Notes under the pieces: model-generated
Database searches by the model: none
What the model saw: the letters and a program-made list of their open reading frames with translations, nothing else
Told to the model about the DNA's origin: nothing
Position numbers and translations under genes: made by a program
In this document: one piece after another, positions 41,885 through 50,258 of the stretch
Layout: the number at the start of each line of letters is the position of its first letter
How positions within the stretch are numbered: the first letter of the stretch is position 1
NCBI GenBank assembly: GCA_964549155.1
Contig: CAZJUG010000001.1
Coordinates: 1-56,352, forward strand
DNA: 56,352 nt
From: CAKZRD01 sp964549155
GTDB taxonomy: Archaea; Nanobdellota; Nanobdellia; Pacearchaeales; GW2011-AR1
Reading direction: 5' to 3'

Positions 41885-43246
41885 TTAATCTAATTTTTTA
41901 ACTTGCTCTGACAAAAAGAAAACTTTGTTTGAAAATGTTTGATATATTTCTCCACCCTCTTCGAATACAGCCATAGACTCTGGTAAAGAAAACTTTCCAA
42001 CTACCCCTACCTTTGAATAGACAACATAACTAAATGCCCTTTCCTCTCCTGCCTGAAGATTTCCAAGAGACCATTGTAACTTCCGATCATTTAGATTTAT
42101 TGATGTTGGTTTCATTGCACCAAAGTTTTCATGAACTTTTACAATTGCAGGCACTTTTTCTGTAATATACACATTCTCTAAGCTTCTATGTGCTTTCACA
42201 TTTACTCTAACTCTCAATGCGAACTCTCCGCCCCTAGTTTTAACATGTGAAACAGACTTTTTTATTTCAATTCTTGTAGAATTAAATTTTCTAAAAACAA
42301 CTATAGCTCCAGCGAGGATTATTAGAATGAGTAAGGGAACAATGTAATTTGTTCTCGCTGAAATTTGAGTAGAATCACTAGGATTAATTTGTCTTATCCA
42401 ATAATAGCTATTAACTAAACCATGCCTTTCAACACCTTCAGGTTTATCACTAAAAAATGTAAATGAAGAAAGCAAAAGATTCCTTCGAATCTCGATTTTG
42501 ATAGTCTCAATAGTGTTTCCATTATTTGTCTTAATTATCGACTCTGTTCTTATCAAAAATCCTTCTTTTTTAGATTCTGTGTCTATCTCCTTACTTTCGC
42601 CAAAATATATTTTTCCCTTGACAATTCCTTCTCCCCTGTCTACATTGAATTTTGCTTCTAGAAGGTATAAACCTGCTGGAATCGTTTTTATCTTTTCTCT
42701 ATCAACTGAAACTATAAATGTTTTTGTTTCTAACGGCTCTAAATCGAATGTTTTTTCAGTTTCAAAGAATACTGAACTAAATAAAACAGTGAGGTTTGTT
42801 AACCTAGCATTTTCATTATTTTTTACAAAGAATTTCATTTCATCCCCTGGATAATTTGCATCAGAGGAGATTTCTACTAAATCTCTTAAGTCGACAACTT
42901 TTATAGTCATCTTGTCTCCATGGTTTATACCATCGAAATCTCTTAGATAATAAACAAATGTATAAAATCCCCTCGTATTCAGACTGCTCATTGGAAAGAT
43001 ATTTACATTCAGTTCCTTTTCTTCACCAGAAATAGTAAAATGTTCGGAAGGAGTAATACTCACATCGGCAAGAGTATATAGATTGTATCTTCCATCAGGC
43101 ACATCAGAAATTTTTAAAAGAATCTCTGCCGGTTGATTATATTGAGGAACTATGACATCCGTAACAGCTTCTTCTTCAAATGTTATTGCAGAGGTAAGAC
43201 TTAATAAAAGAAGTCCTAGAAAGAAGATTGTTAGTTTTTTTATCAT
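41885..43246 (-). CDS. Secreted beta-domain protein with late membrane helix
   Basis: A 453-residue protein. A signal peptide (MIKKLTIFFLGLLLLSLTSA) precedes Ig-like domains (about 21-285) with GFYTFVYYLRDFDG and EMKFFVKNNENARLTNLTVLF. A membrane helix (about 292-312) comes next, then a second beta domain of DUF11/CARDB type (NVKAHRSLENVYITEKVP). An ATG lies 15 bases upstream, but the TATA box (TTTATAAA, 43268-43275) is centred 25-26 nt before 43246. The placement of the final domain relative to the membrane is uncertain. Confidence 0.75.
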   Translation of the reverse strand: MIKKLTIFFLGLLLLSLTSAITFEEEAVTDVIVPQYNQPAEILLKISDVPDGRYNLYTLADVSITPSEHFTISGEEKELNVNIFPMSSLNTRGFYTFVYYLRDFDGINHGDKMTIKVVDLRDLVEISSDANYPGDEMKFFVKNNENARLTNLTVLFSSVFFETEKTFDLEPLETKTFIVSVDREKIKTIPAGLYLLEAKFNVDRGEGIVKGKIYFGESKEIDTESKKEGFLIRTESIIKTNNGNTIETIKIEIRRNLLLSSFTFFSDKPEGVERHGLVNSYYWIRQINPSDSTQISARTNYIVPLLILIILAGAIVVFRKFNSTRIEIKKSVSHVKTRGGEFALRVRVNVKAHRSLENVYITEKVPAIVKVHENFGAMKPTSINLNDRKLQWSLGNLQAGEERAFSYVVYSKVGVVGKFSLPESMAVFEEGGEIYQTFSNKVFFLSEQVKKLD

Positions 43247-43393
43247 GGTTAAAGGAACCATCTATCTTTTATAAAGATTGCTCTAGTCTAATATACATTA
43301 TCGCTTAAAACTATACGAGACCAACAGGTTTAAAAAGGGAGAATGGTGATTGTTTTCAGGTTGATGTCTTAGGACATTCTAACATCGTAAGAT

Positions 43394-43858
43394 GTGCCTA
43401 AAAAAATAATGTCAAGAGAAATATTTAACAAAGACCCGAAAGAATATAATGTTGTATTAGCTAATGCTTTGAAGGACATTCCAGAATTTGAAGTGCCTGA
43501 ATGGTCATTATATGTAAGATCTGGTGTTTCTAAAGAAAGAGTTCCTGAAGACCCTGATTTTTGGGTTAAAAGAGTTGCATCAATACTAAGGCAGTTATAC
43601 ATAAAAGGTGTTGTAGGTGTTGAAAGATTGAGAAATAGATATGGTTCTAAGAAGAGTAGGGGTGTTAAACCTGCAAAGCATAAGAAATCTTCAGGGAAGA
43701 TGATAAGAGTTATGTTACAACAAGCTGAAAGGGCTGGATTTGTTGAAAAAGTAGATAAAATACAATTTGGAAGAAGATTGACTGAAAAGGGAAGAAATTT
43801 TTTAGATTCTATTAAATTGGGAGAGAAAAATGGTAAGGAAACACAACACGAAGAGTAA
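43394..43858 (+). CDS. rps19e: Small-subunit ribosomal protein eS19
   Basis: A 154-residue protein. The eS19 landmarks are EWSLYVRSGVSKERVPED, WVKRVASILRQLYIKG, GVERLRNRYGSKKSRG and GRRLTEKGRNFLD. The start is GTG at 43394 or ATG at 43409. TATA is near 43328-43338, leaving a leader of about 35 nt. A hairpin ACATC/GATGT (43382-43395) covers the GTG and could affect its use. It heads an operon eS19, eL39, orphan gene, eL31. Confidence 0.94.
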   Translation: MPKKIMSREIFNKDPKEYNVVLANALKDIPEFEVPEWSLYVRSGVSKERVPEDPDFWVKRVASILRQLYIKGVVGVERLRNRYGSKKSRGVKPAKHKKSSGKMIRVMLQQAERAGFVEKVDKIQFGRRLTEKGRNFLDSIKLGEKNGKETQHEE

Positions 43859-44039
43859 GAAGAGACATTTGGATAAAGCTGGAAAACAGACCACATGGGC
43901 TCCGTTTTGGACAGTTGTTAAAAAATTTGGACAAGGAAAAAGAGTTCACCCCTCTGCAATAACTCATGTCAAAAGAAATTGGAGACATAGAAAATTGAAA
44001 ATTAAACCAAGAAGGATACATAAGGAGTTCTTAGGATAA
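43830..44039 (+). CDS. rpl39e: Large-subunit ribosomal protein eL39
   Basis: A 69-residue basic protein, longer than the usual 51. The eL39 core is in KKRHLDKAGKQTTWAPFW and the Trp/Arg-rich HVKRNWRHRKLKIKP. About 15 extra residues lie in the middle and at the C-terminus. It overlaps the eS19 gene by 29 nt and has GGAGAG before its ATG. Confidence 0.92.
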   Translation: MVRKHNTKSKKRHLDKAGKQTTWAPFWTVVKKFGQGKRVHPSAITHVKRNWRHRKLKIKPRRIHKEFLG

Positions 44040-44040
44040 A

Positions 44041-44316
44041 ATGACATACACATTTGCTCCAACAAAATTGAATAACCCTCACTTTTCCGAGTTATTAAGT
44101 GATAGCTATCTTTTATTTGAAAATACTCCTGGATCACATACATTAGTTTATCAAGGTAAATCCCCAGAAATGCCAGCGGTATCCTTAAGAAGGGATACTC
44201 AAGGTAGTTTAGAAAGTGTTAGAATAGTAGGTCATAGGGGGAAAGGTGTTGGGAAGGTTTTGAGAGCATTGTATAGAGATGAATTTGAAAATTTAGCTTT
44301 TAGGAGGGCTTGTTAA
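44041..44316 (+). CDS. Orphan protein inside the ribosomal operon, 91 aa
   Basis: A small protein of unknown family. It starts one base after the eL39 stop and ends by TAATG overlap with eL31, so it is co-translated with ribosomal proteins. RIVGHRGKGVGKVLRALYRD resembles the acetyl-CoA loop of a GNAT (RGKGVGKVL), but the protein is too short for a full domain. It has one Cys at its end. It may be a minimal or truncated GNAT or a lineage-specific ribosome-associated factor. Confidence 0.6.
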   Translation: MTYTFAPTKLNNPHFSELLSDSYLLFENTPGSHTLVYQGKSPEMPAVSLRRDTQGSLESVRIVGHRGKGVGKVLRALYRDEFENLAFRRAC

Positions 44317-44960
44317 TGGCAGAAAAAGAGATTGTTAATAAAACTGAAAAAGAAAAAATGGAAGAAACGAAAAAAGATATTGAAAAAAAGAAAGAAGTTA
44401 AAGTTGAGAAGAAGAAAGATAGCGAAGAAAAGCCAGAACTTGAAAGAGAATATGTTATTCCTGTAAGAAAAAGAATTCTGAAAGTTCCAAGATATAAGAG
44501 GGCTAAAAGAGCTATTAGAACGATTCAAGAATTTTTGGCTAAGCATATGAAAGTTGAAGGAAGAGATACAAGAAAGGTAAAGATTGATATGTGGTTAAAT
44601 GAAGAAATGTGGTTTAGAGGAATAAAGAATCCTTTGACAAAGATAAAGGTCAGAGCAAAGAAAGTCAAAGGAATTGTTTATGCAGAACTTGCTGAAGTTC
44701 CACAAGTTGTCCAATTTAAGATGAATAAAGCTAAGAAACTTAAAGAAAGACTTGCTTCAATCATTGCAAAGAAACCAAAAGTTGTTGAAAAGAAAGAAGA
44801 AAAGTCTGTTGAAGAAAAAGTTGAAGAAAAAGAAAAGGAACAAGCAGGTGCGGAAGCAGATTCTAAGGTGAACAAAATGGAAGCTAAGGTTATGAAACAT
44901 GAGACTAGTGGCCCTCATGCTAAGAAAACACAGCCAAGAAGACAGGCACTGAAGAAATAG
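44316..44960 (+). CDS. rpl31e: Large-subunit ribosomal protein eL31 with long charged tails
   Basis: A 214-residue protein about twice the usual length. Residues 1-46 are a Lys/Glu-rich extension. The core of about 80 residues (EYVIPVRKRILKVPRYKRAK, IDMWLNEEMWFRG, NPLTKIKVRAKK) is eL31. A second Lys/Glu tail of about 80 residues ends in a basic HAKKTQPRRQALKK. TAGGAGGG lies before the ATG at 44316. It is the last gene of the eS19 operon. Confidence 0.93.
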   Translation: MAEKEIVNKTEKEKMEETKKDIEKKKEVKVEKKKDSEEKPELEREYVIPVRKRILKVPRYKRAKRAIRTIQEFLAKHMKVEGRDTRKVKIDMWLNEEMWFRGIKNPLTKIKVRAKKVKGIVYAELAEVPQVVQFKMNKAKKLKERLASIIAKKPKVVEKKEEKSVEEKVEEKEKEQAGAEADSKVNKMEAKVMKHETSGPHAKKTQPRRQALKK

Positions 44961-45185
44961 TTATGTTTTTCTGCGAAATTTTTGTTTATAATCTTTAATA
45001 ATGTGGGGAATTCTTTGTAAAATTTGTCCAGTTTGCTCTTCATATAGTTCTAGAGAAATATTTTCTTTTGGTTCTATTGAAAATCTATACCTACTATCTT
45101 TTTGCCCTTCTTCCTCACATTCCCAGAACATATCACATAAAAAATCTTCCTTTTTTAATTTCTTGCTGAACATATCGAAAAACAT
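44961..45185 (-). CDS. Hypothetical small protein, 74 aa
   Basis: An unknown charged protein (FSIEPKENISLELYEEQTGQ). Its first 53 bases overlap the end of the gene at 45133-45351 in another frame, a larger overlap than any other same-strand pair here. It could be the C-terminal half of a frameshifted single gene of about 130 residues, or a separate gene with an internal start. It is convergent with eL31 and directly abuts its stop. Confidence 0.45.
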   Translation of the reverse strand: MFFDMFSKKLKKEDFLCDMFWECEEEGQKDSRYRFSIEPKENISLELYEEQTGQILQRIPHIIKDYKQKFRRKT

Positions 45186-45351
45186 TAGTCATATAATTCA
45201 GTCTGTTTGGAAGTCTGAAAGATATCTCTGCAGGTTTAACTTCCCCATAAACAAATTGACCTTCAGAAATTTTTCCTATAGAGCTTACATGACCTTCTTT
45301 CAACACCTTGACAACTTCTTCAAGATATTTCTTTCTTGCTTCTTGTTTCAT
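45133..45351 (-). CDS. Hypothetical small protein, 72 aa
   Basis: An unknown protein with a helical N-terminus (KKYLEEVVKVLKEG) followed by a beta segment (EGQFVYGEVKPAEISFRLP). A TATA-like box (TTTATTAAAC, about 45374-45383) is 25 nt before the ATG. Its end overlaps the start of the gene at 44961-45185 by 53 nt. Confidence 0.5.
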   Translation of the reverse strand: MKQEARKKYLEEVVKVLKEGHVSSIGKISEGQFVYGEVKPAEISFRLPNRLNYMTNVFRYVQQEIKKGRFFM

Positions 45352-45395
45352 AAATCTTTAAAGAAATGAATGTTTAATAAATTTATTGTGGTTAA

Positions 45396-47822
45396 TTATT
45401 CTAAATAAATCCCGGGTTTTCCAGGTAAAGCTTTCTTTGATTTGTTTTCAGGGTCAAACTTTTCAGAATCATTTACTGCAAAAACCTTAATCTCTTTCCC
45501 CAATTCTTTTTGAAGAGTTTTTTCATTTATCTTTTGAATTTCAAATGGCATCACATAGAGATAGACCTTCTTTTTATCTGGAAACTTTTCTAATACAATT
45601 TTTACATTTGTGATTATGTTCTCATTCAGATTTTCTTTTGTTTTTTCTTTTTTTATTTCTTTTGTCTTTGGCCATTCAGCTAATGAAATAAAATCTTTAT
45701 GACCTAATTTCTCCCAAAGTTCTTCGGCTAAGTGGGGACAGAAAGGAGCAAGAAGTTTTAGTGATGTTTCCAATGTTTCTTTTGAAACTTGTTTTTCTTT
45801 TGATATTAACTCAAATAATTCTCTTAATTTTATGGTAGATTTTCTTAAATCTAAATCTTCTACTTCCTTGGCAATGCTCTTTGTACATTCATTCAAAACT
45901 CTTAATATCTCATTTGAATCTTCCCCGAATTTAATCTCTTCTAAGATAGATATTATTCTCTTAGTAATCCTAGAAGCTCCTTGAATTGCTTTATCGGACC
46001 AATTAAATCCCTTATCTGGGGAAGCTTCTGAAAGGAGGAAAAACCTCGTTGTATCAACTCCATACTTAGCCATAGTTTCTAATGGCTCAACAACATTCCC
46101 CTTAGACTTAGACATTTTTTCTCCCCTTTCGTCATTTATCATTCCCTGATGGAATAATCTTGGTGCAAATTCTTCAAAATCTACTAAACCTAAGTCATGT
46201 AGAAACATTGTATAAAACCTTGAATAAATTAAATGCATACATGCATGTTCTGCACCCCCGATATACAAATCTACAGGCATCCAATATTTTGCCTTTTCTT
46301 TTGAGAAAATTTCTTTTTTATTTTGAGAATCGCAATATCTCAAAAAGTACCAAGAAGAGTTTACAAAAGTATCCATAGTATTAGTTTCTCGCCTTGCCTT
46401 GCCTTGACATTTAGGACACTTCACATTTAACCAACTCTCATTTGTTAGTAGGGGATTTCCTTTTCCAAATTTAACTTTTTCTGGCAGTTCCAAGGGTAAA
46501 TCTTTTTCTGGAACTGGAACAATTCCACATTTCTCACAATGTATTAATGGAATCGGTGTTCCCCAATACCTCTGTCTTGCAACACTCCAATCTCTTAATT
46601 TGTAATTTACAACTTTTCTTGCTAAACCCCTTTCTTTAAGCCAAGCCGTTATTTTTTCTTTTGCTTCCACATTAGAAACTCCATCGAACTCTTTTGAATT
46701 AATTAATTCACCCGATTCTGTCCAAGCCCTTGTCTCAGTTAATTTTCCCCCTATAACTTGCTTAATTCCAATTCCATATTTTTTAGCAAATTCAAAATCT
46801 CTTTGGTCGTGGGCTGGAACCGCCATAACCATTCCACTTCCATAATCTGCGACGACAAAATTACCTGCATAGACTGGAACTTTTTCATTTGTTGCGGGAT
46901 TTATTGCATAACTCCCTGTAAAAACACCTTCTTTTTCCATATCCGCTAATTCTTTTTCAGATACAGATTTTAATTTCTTCAGAAATTTTTCAACTTCTGG
47001 TTTTTGCTCTTTTGTAACTAGCTCTATAAGCTTTGGATGTTGTGCTGAAACCACCATGAAGGTTACTCCAAAAATTGTGTCTGGGCGAGTTGTAAAGATT
47101 GGCCATTTTTCTTTATTAATTTCAAAATCAATCTCAGTTCCATAAGATTTTCCAATCCAATTTCTTTGCATTGCAATTGTTTTTTCTGGCCAATTCAGTT
47201 TCTTGTGTCCTTCCAAAAGTCTATCCGCATAATCTGTTATTTTGAGGAACCATTGTTTCATTTGTTTTATTTCTATCTTGCTCTTGCATCTATCACAAAC
47301 ACCTCCCTGTGCTTGCTCGTTAGAAATGATAGTCTGACAGCCATTGCACCAGTTTACTGAAGCCTCTTTCTCATAAACAAGTCCTTTTTCAAACATCTTC
47401 AAAAATATCCATTGATCCCATTTGTAATAACTTGAATCTGCAGTATTTACTTTTCTAGACCAATCGTATGCTATCCCTAAGGTTTTTTGTTGTTTTATGA
47501 AATTTGCAATAGACTTATCGGTATATTCTTTTGGATGGACATTGTCTTTAATTGCTGCATTTTCTGCAGGCAAACCTAATGAATCGAACCCCATCGGATG
47601 AAGAACATTAAATCCTTGCATTTTTTTGAATCTTGTATAGACATCACCAATGACAAAATTGAAGGCATGACCCATATGCAATCCTGCTCCAGATGGATAA
47701 GGAAACATCTCTAAAACATAACATTTTTTTTTCTTAGAATCTTCTTCAACCTCAAAAATTTTAGCCTTCTCCCACTTATCCTGCCATTTCTTTTCTATTG
47801 CTTGAAAATTGATTTCTTCCAT
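45396..47822 (-). CDS. leuS: Leucyl-tRNA synthetase, bacterial type
   Basis: An 808-residue class I synthetase that charges tRNA-Leu. The HIGH motif is LHMGH in FPYPSGAGLHMGHAFN, followed by HPMGFDSLGLPAENAAIK. NWCNGCQT starts the zinc domain, FTTRPDTIFGVTF opens the CP1 editing domain, and MSKSKGNVVEP is the KMSKS loop. These spellings, and the length near 800 rather than about 950, are those of bacterial LeuRS. The last 60 residues carry a C-terminal domain ending LPGKPGIYLE. A TATA box near 47848 fits a leaderless start. Acquisition from bacteria is the likely history. Confidence 0.95.
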   Translation of the reverse strand: MEEINFQAIEKKWQDKWEKAKIFEVEEDSKKKKCYVLEMFPYPSGAGLHMGHAFNFVIGDVYTRFKKMQGFNVLHPMGFDSLGLPAENAAIKDNVHPKEYTDKSIANFIKQQKTLGIAYDWSRKVNTADSSYYKWDQWIFLKMFEKGLVYEKEASVNWCNGCQTIISNEQAQGGVCDRCKSKIEIKQMKQWFLKITDYADRLLEGHKKLNWPEKTIAMQRNWIGKSYGTEIDFEINKEKWPIFTTRPDTIFGVTFMVVSAQHPKLIELVTKEQKPEVEKFLKKLKSVSEKELADMEKEGVFTGSYAINPATNEKVPVYAGNFVVADYGSGMVMAVPAHDQRDFEFAKKYGIGIKQVIGGKLTETRAWTESGELINSKEFDGVSNVEAKEKITAWLKERGLARKVVNYKLRDWSVARQRYWGTPIPLIHCEKCGIVPVPEKDLPLELPEKVKFGKGNPLLTNESWLNVKCPKCQGKARRETNTMDTFVNSSWYFLRYCDSQNKKEIFSKEKAKYWMPVDLYIGGAEHACMHLIYSRFYTMFLHDLGLVDFEEFAPRLFHQGMINDERGEKMSKSKGNVVEPLETMAKYGVDTTRFFLLSEASPDKGFNWSDKAIQGASRITKRIISILEEIKFGEDSNEILRVLNECTKSIAKEVEDLDLRKSTIKLRELFELISKEKQVSKETLETSLKLLAPFCPHLAEELWEKLGHKDFISLAEWPKTKEIKKEKTKENLNENIITNVKIVLEKFPDKKKVYLYVMPFEIQKINEKTLQKELGKEIKVFAVNDSEKFDPENKSKKALPGKPGIYLE

Positions 47823-47865
47823 ATGTTTCTTACATAAACTCTAGTTTTTAAGGTTTTATAATCTT

Positions 47866-48096
47866 TTAGTCGAATACTGCAGGACCATAGGATACATATC
47901 TATTTGAGTGTTCGTGGTATTGGGGAAAATGAACACTTTGAGCACCATTTGGAATTGGATGATAATGTCTAGGAGAATCTTCAGATTTTGCGAATATACA
48001 TCTCCTTTTCTTTATAGCCATGCAATTTGCTTCGGAGGGTATTCTAATTCTTTCTTTTGAGTTTAGTAAAACTGAATCAATAAACTCTAATGACAT
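47866..48096 (-). CDS. Hypothetical small protein, 76 aa
   Basis: An unknown His-rich protein (SPRHYHPIPNGAQSVHFPQYHEH), possibly metal-binding. AGGAGGT lies four bases before the ATG (plus-strand complement 48101-48107), and a TATA-like CATAAATCC near 48155 gives a leader of about 30 nt. The strong ribosome-binding site supports it despite its size. Confidence 0.6.
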   Translation of the reverse strand: MSLEFIDSVLLNSKERIRIPSEANCMAIKKRRCIFAKSEDSPRHYHPIPNGAQSVHFPQYHEHSNRYVSYGPAVFD

Positions 48097-48100
48097 AAAA

Positions 48101-48107
48101 ACCTCCT
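48101..48107 (-). promoter_or_regulatory. Shine-Dalgarno sequence of the His-rich small protein
   Basis: AGGAGGT on the minus strand, four bases before the ATG at 48096. It decides the start of this short gene. Confidence 0.7.
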
Positions 48108-48158
48108 ATTTCAGATTTAGTTGAATGTGTTCTAAAAGCCATATTGAAAAGGATTTAT

Positions 48159-48221
48159 GGCTCTCTTAGAGGAGAGTCACGACTAAAACCAATACGAGAA
48201 CCAAGTTTGTTTGTTTTAGTC
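48159..48221. repeat. Two adjacent intergenic hairpins
   Basis: CTCTC/GAGAG (48161-48176) and GACTAAAAC/GTTTTAGTC (48181-48221, a perfect 9-bp stem with a 23-nt loop) lie back to back in the 282-nt gap between two divergent genes. The second stem has no T-run on the plus strand. They could be bidirectional transcription stops or part of a leader; I see no gene in the gap. Confidence 0.5.
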
Positions 48222-48378
48222 TCATGAACTATTAAAGAATAGGGGATTTAAAAATATTCTGTTTTTGTATAGTTAACTACTCAGAAATTTATTGACTTGG
48301 ATGGGAGATTTTCTAGTGCTCGAGGGTTATTTTATAGACCACATAAATGTTTAAAAGGGAAGAAAATCCCGTGAATTC

Positions 48379-48816
48379 ATGGAAAATTTAAGAACGGTCC
48401 TTTGTGTGGAAGATCATCGAGGTACAAGAGAAACAATTTCAAAGGTCCTGGCTAGAGAAAGAGTTAGAAGGAATCAGAAATCGGAGATTAGAATAGATGA
48501 ATGCCAAAACTTCCAAGAAGGACTGCAAAGACTTGGAGATCATCCAGCATACCATGGTTTAATCCTTGATATGACTCTGAATCATAGCCCTTGGAATGTA
48601 AGAAAAGATAGCTATGCAAACAATGGGGCAAGATTAGCAAGAATTGCTAGGGAAAGAGGTTATACTGGGCCGATTGTGATTATATCTGGGGGATATTTGA
48701 AGAGTGCAATGGAACAAACTCAAGATATATCAGAACTACATGGGGGAATAACCTACATCCAAAAACCAATCTCTAGTTTTTCTGAATTTTATGATGCTTT
48801 AGATTTAAATGACTAA
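48379..48816 (+). CDS. Stand-alone receiver (REC) domain protein
   Basis: A 145-residue response-regulator receiver with no output domain. The acidic pocket is VEDH (E11, D12), the phospho-acceptor D64 in LILDMTL, the switch Ser in IVIISGG and the conserved Lys in YIQKPI. A loop after D64 is longer than usual. No histidine kinase is in the window. TATA (GTTTAAAAG, 48349-48357) is 26 nt before the ATG. It overlaps the convergent elp3 gene by 12 nt. Confidence 0.85.
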   Translation: MENLRTVLCVEDHRGTRETISKVLARERVRRNQKSEIRIDECQNFQEGLQRLGDHPAYHGLILDMTLNHSPWNVRKDSYANNGARLARIARERGYTGPIVIISGGYLKSAMEQTQDISELHGGITYIQKPISSFSEFYDALDLND

Positions 48817-50166
48817 TATCTTTTCCATATAGATCCCTTTTTCGTCTAATTTATACCCTAATCTTTTATAGTATTCCCTTACTCCAACTCCGGAGATTAT
48901 TCTTAATTTTTTTATTTTTTTCTTAATACATATCTTTTCTGCTTCTTCAAGTAATTGTTTTCCAAAACCCTGATGTTGCCATTTTTGTTCTTCATGTTCT
49001 CCTAAATTTAAGGAAGGTCCATAAACATGCAATTCCCGAATCATTGCTTCATTTGATTTTTCTTCAAATCTTAATCTGAGAAGGGCAAATAAAATATCTC
49101 CTTCGTTCACAAATTCTAAGAATAGCTCTTCCCCATCTGAAGCAGGATAAATTGTTTTCTTCATCTTTAATTTAGAATCTATAACTCTTTTATCCCTCAA
49201 AGCAAAGCCTACTTCCCTAAATCGAATTTCTTTTATCTTAAGATTCATTTTTCTAATCTCTTCTTCAACATCTTTTCTTAAGTCAATATTGATTAAACCC
49301 GCAACTAAATAACTTGGGGGAATTTCCCTCATCATTCTCATTACCCTACAATATCTAGGAACAATTTTTAATATGTCTATGAGAAGCTTCGAAGTTTGTT
49401 GTTTTGTATACGGAATATATTTTTTTTCATAGAACCATTTTTCTAGTTCCGAACCTTTCAAGACCTGACAAGGATAAACTTTTATTTGGTCTGGACGAAA
49501 TCTTTTATCTGAAAAAATTTTCTTTATTAATCGTAAATCTTTTTGTGGATTTGAACCTGGACAACCAGGCATTAGATGATAGCCTATTTTGAAACCTGCC
49601 TGTTTTAGCATTTTAGTTGCAGTTACAACCTCTTTTATTGTATGCCCTCTTTTTGTTAATTTGTACATCTTGTTGTCCACTGCTTGAACTCCAATTTCAA
49701 TTCTTGTTGCTCCAAAGAAAAGCATTCTTTCGATTTCTTTTTCTGAACATTGGTCTGGACGAGTTTCTATACAAAGGGCGATACATCTATGTTTTGTGGT
49801 TTCATTTATTTTTTTTGCTTCTTCTAAATTCTTTGATTTTTTTTCGTTGAGAGCATCGAAACAATCTTTAATGAATTTTTCTTGAAAATCTTCAGGATAT
49901 TGAAGAAAAGTTCCCCCCATAATAATCAATTCAATTTTGTCTGTTGGATGTTGCATTGCTTTGAAAGAATTCAACCTATTTTCTACTTGCCTGATAGGAT
50001 CATAATCCAAGCTTGCTGCTCGCATAACTGCAGGACTTAAGGGAGTATAACTTTGGGGAGCATTCAATGTTGGACAATAAACACATGCCCCGTGGTTACA
50101 TTTTCTTGGAGGGAGCATGACGGCTAAAGGAGTAACTCCTGAAATAGTTTTTGTTGGTTTTCTCAT
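48805..50166 (-). CDS. elp3: Elp3, tRNA wobble-uridine modification enzyme
   Basis: A 453-residue fusion of a radical SAM domain and a C-terminal GNAT domain that adds carboxymethyl-type groups to U34 of tRNAs. The Fe-S motif is CNHGACVYC (C23, C28, C31), and IIMGGTFLQYP, CIETRPDQC and RIEIGVQAVD follow. The GNAT part has WQHQGFGKQLLEEAEK and SGVGVREYYKRLGY. It begins directly at RKPTKTISG, so the roughly 60-80-residue N-terminal tRNA-binding region of archaeal Elp3 is missing. A TATA box near 50193 matches this start, so the short form looks real. Confidence 0.95.
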   Translation of the reverse strand: MRKPTKTISGVTPLAVMLPPRKCNHGACVYCPTLNAPQSYTPLSPAVMRAASLDYDPIRQVENRLNSFKAMQHPTDKIELIIMGGTFLQYPEDFQEKFIKDCFDALNEKKSKNLEEAKKINETTKHRCIALCIETRPDQCSEKEIERMLFFGATRIEIGVQAVDNKMYKLTKRGHTIKEVVTATKMLKQAGFKIGYHLMPGCPGSNPQKDLRLIKKIFSDKRFRPDQIKVYPCQVLKGSELEKWFYEKKYIPYTKQQTSKLLIDILKIVPRYCRVMRMMREIPPSYLVAGLINIDLRKDVEEEIRKMNLKIKEIRFREVGFALRDKRVIDSKLKMKKTIYPASDGEELFLEFVNEGDILFALLRLRFEEKSNEAMIRELHVYGPSLNLGEHEEQKWQHQGFGKQLLEEAEKICIKKKIKKLRIISGVGVREYYKRLGYKLDEKGIYMEKILVI

Positions 50167-50258
50167 ATATGGGAAAGAATAAAAGGTTATTTAAGGGTTT
50201 TGAAAAAACTGATTTGATTATCAAAAATGTTTATAAAGTAAATTTGTTGTATAATTAG

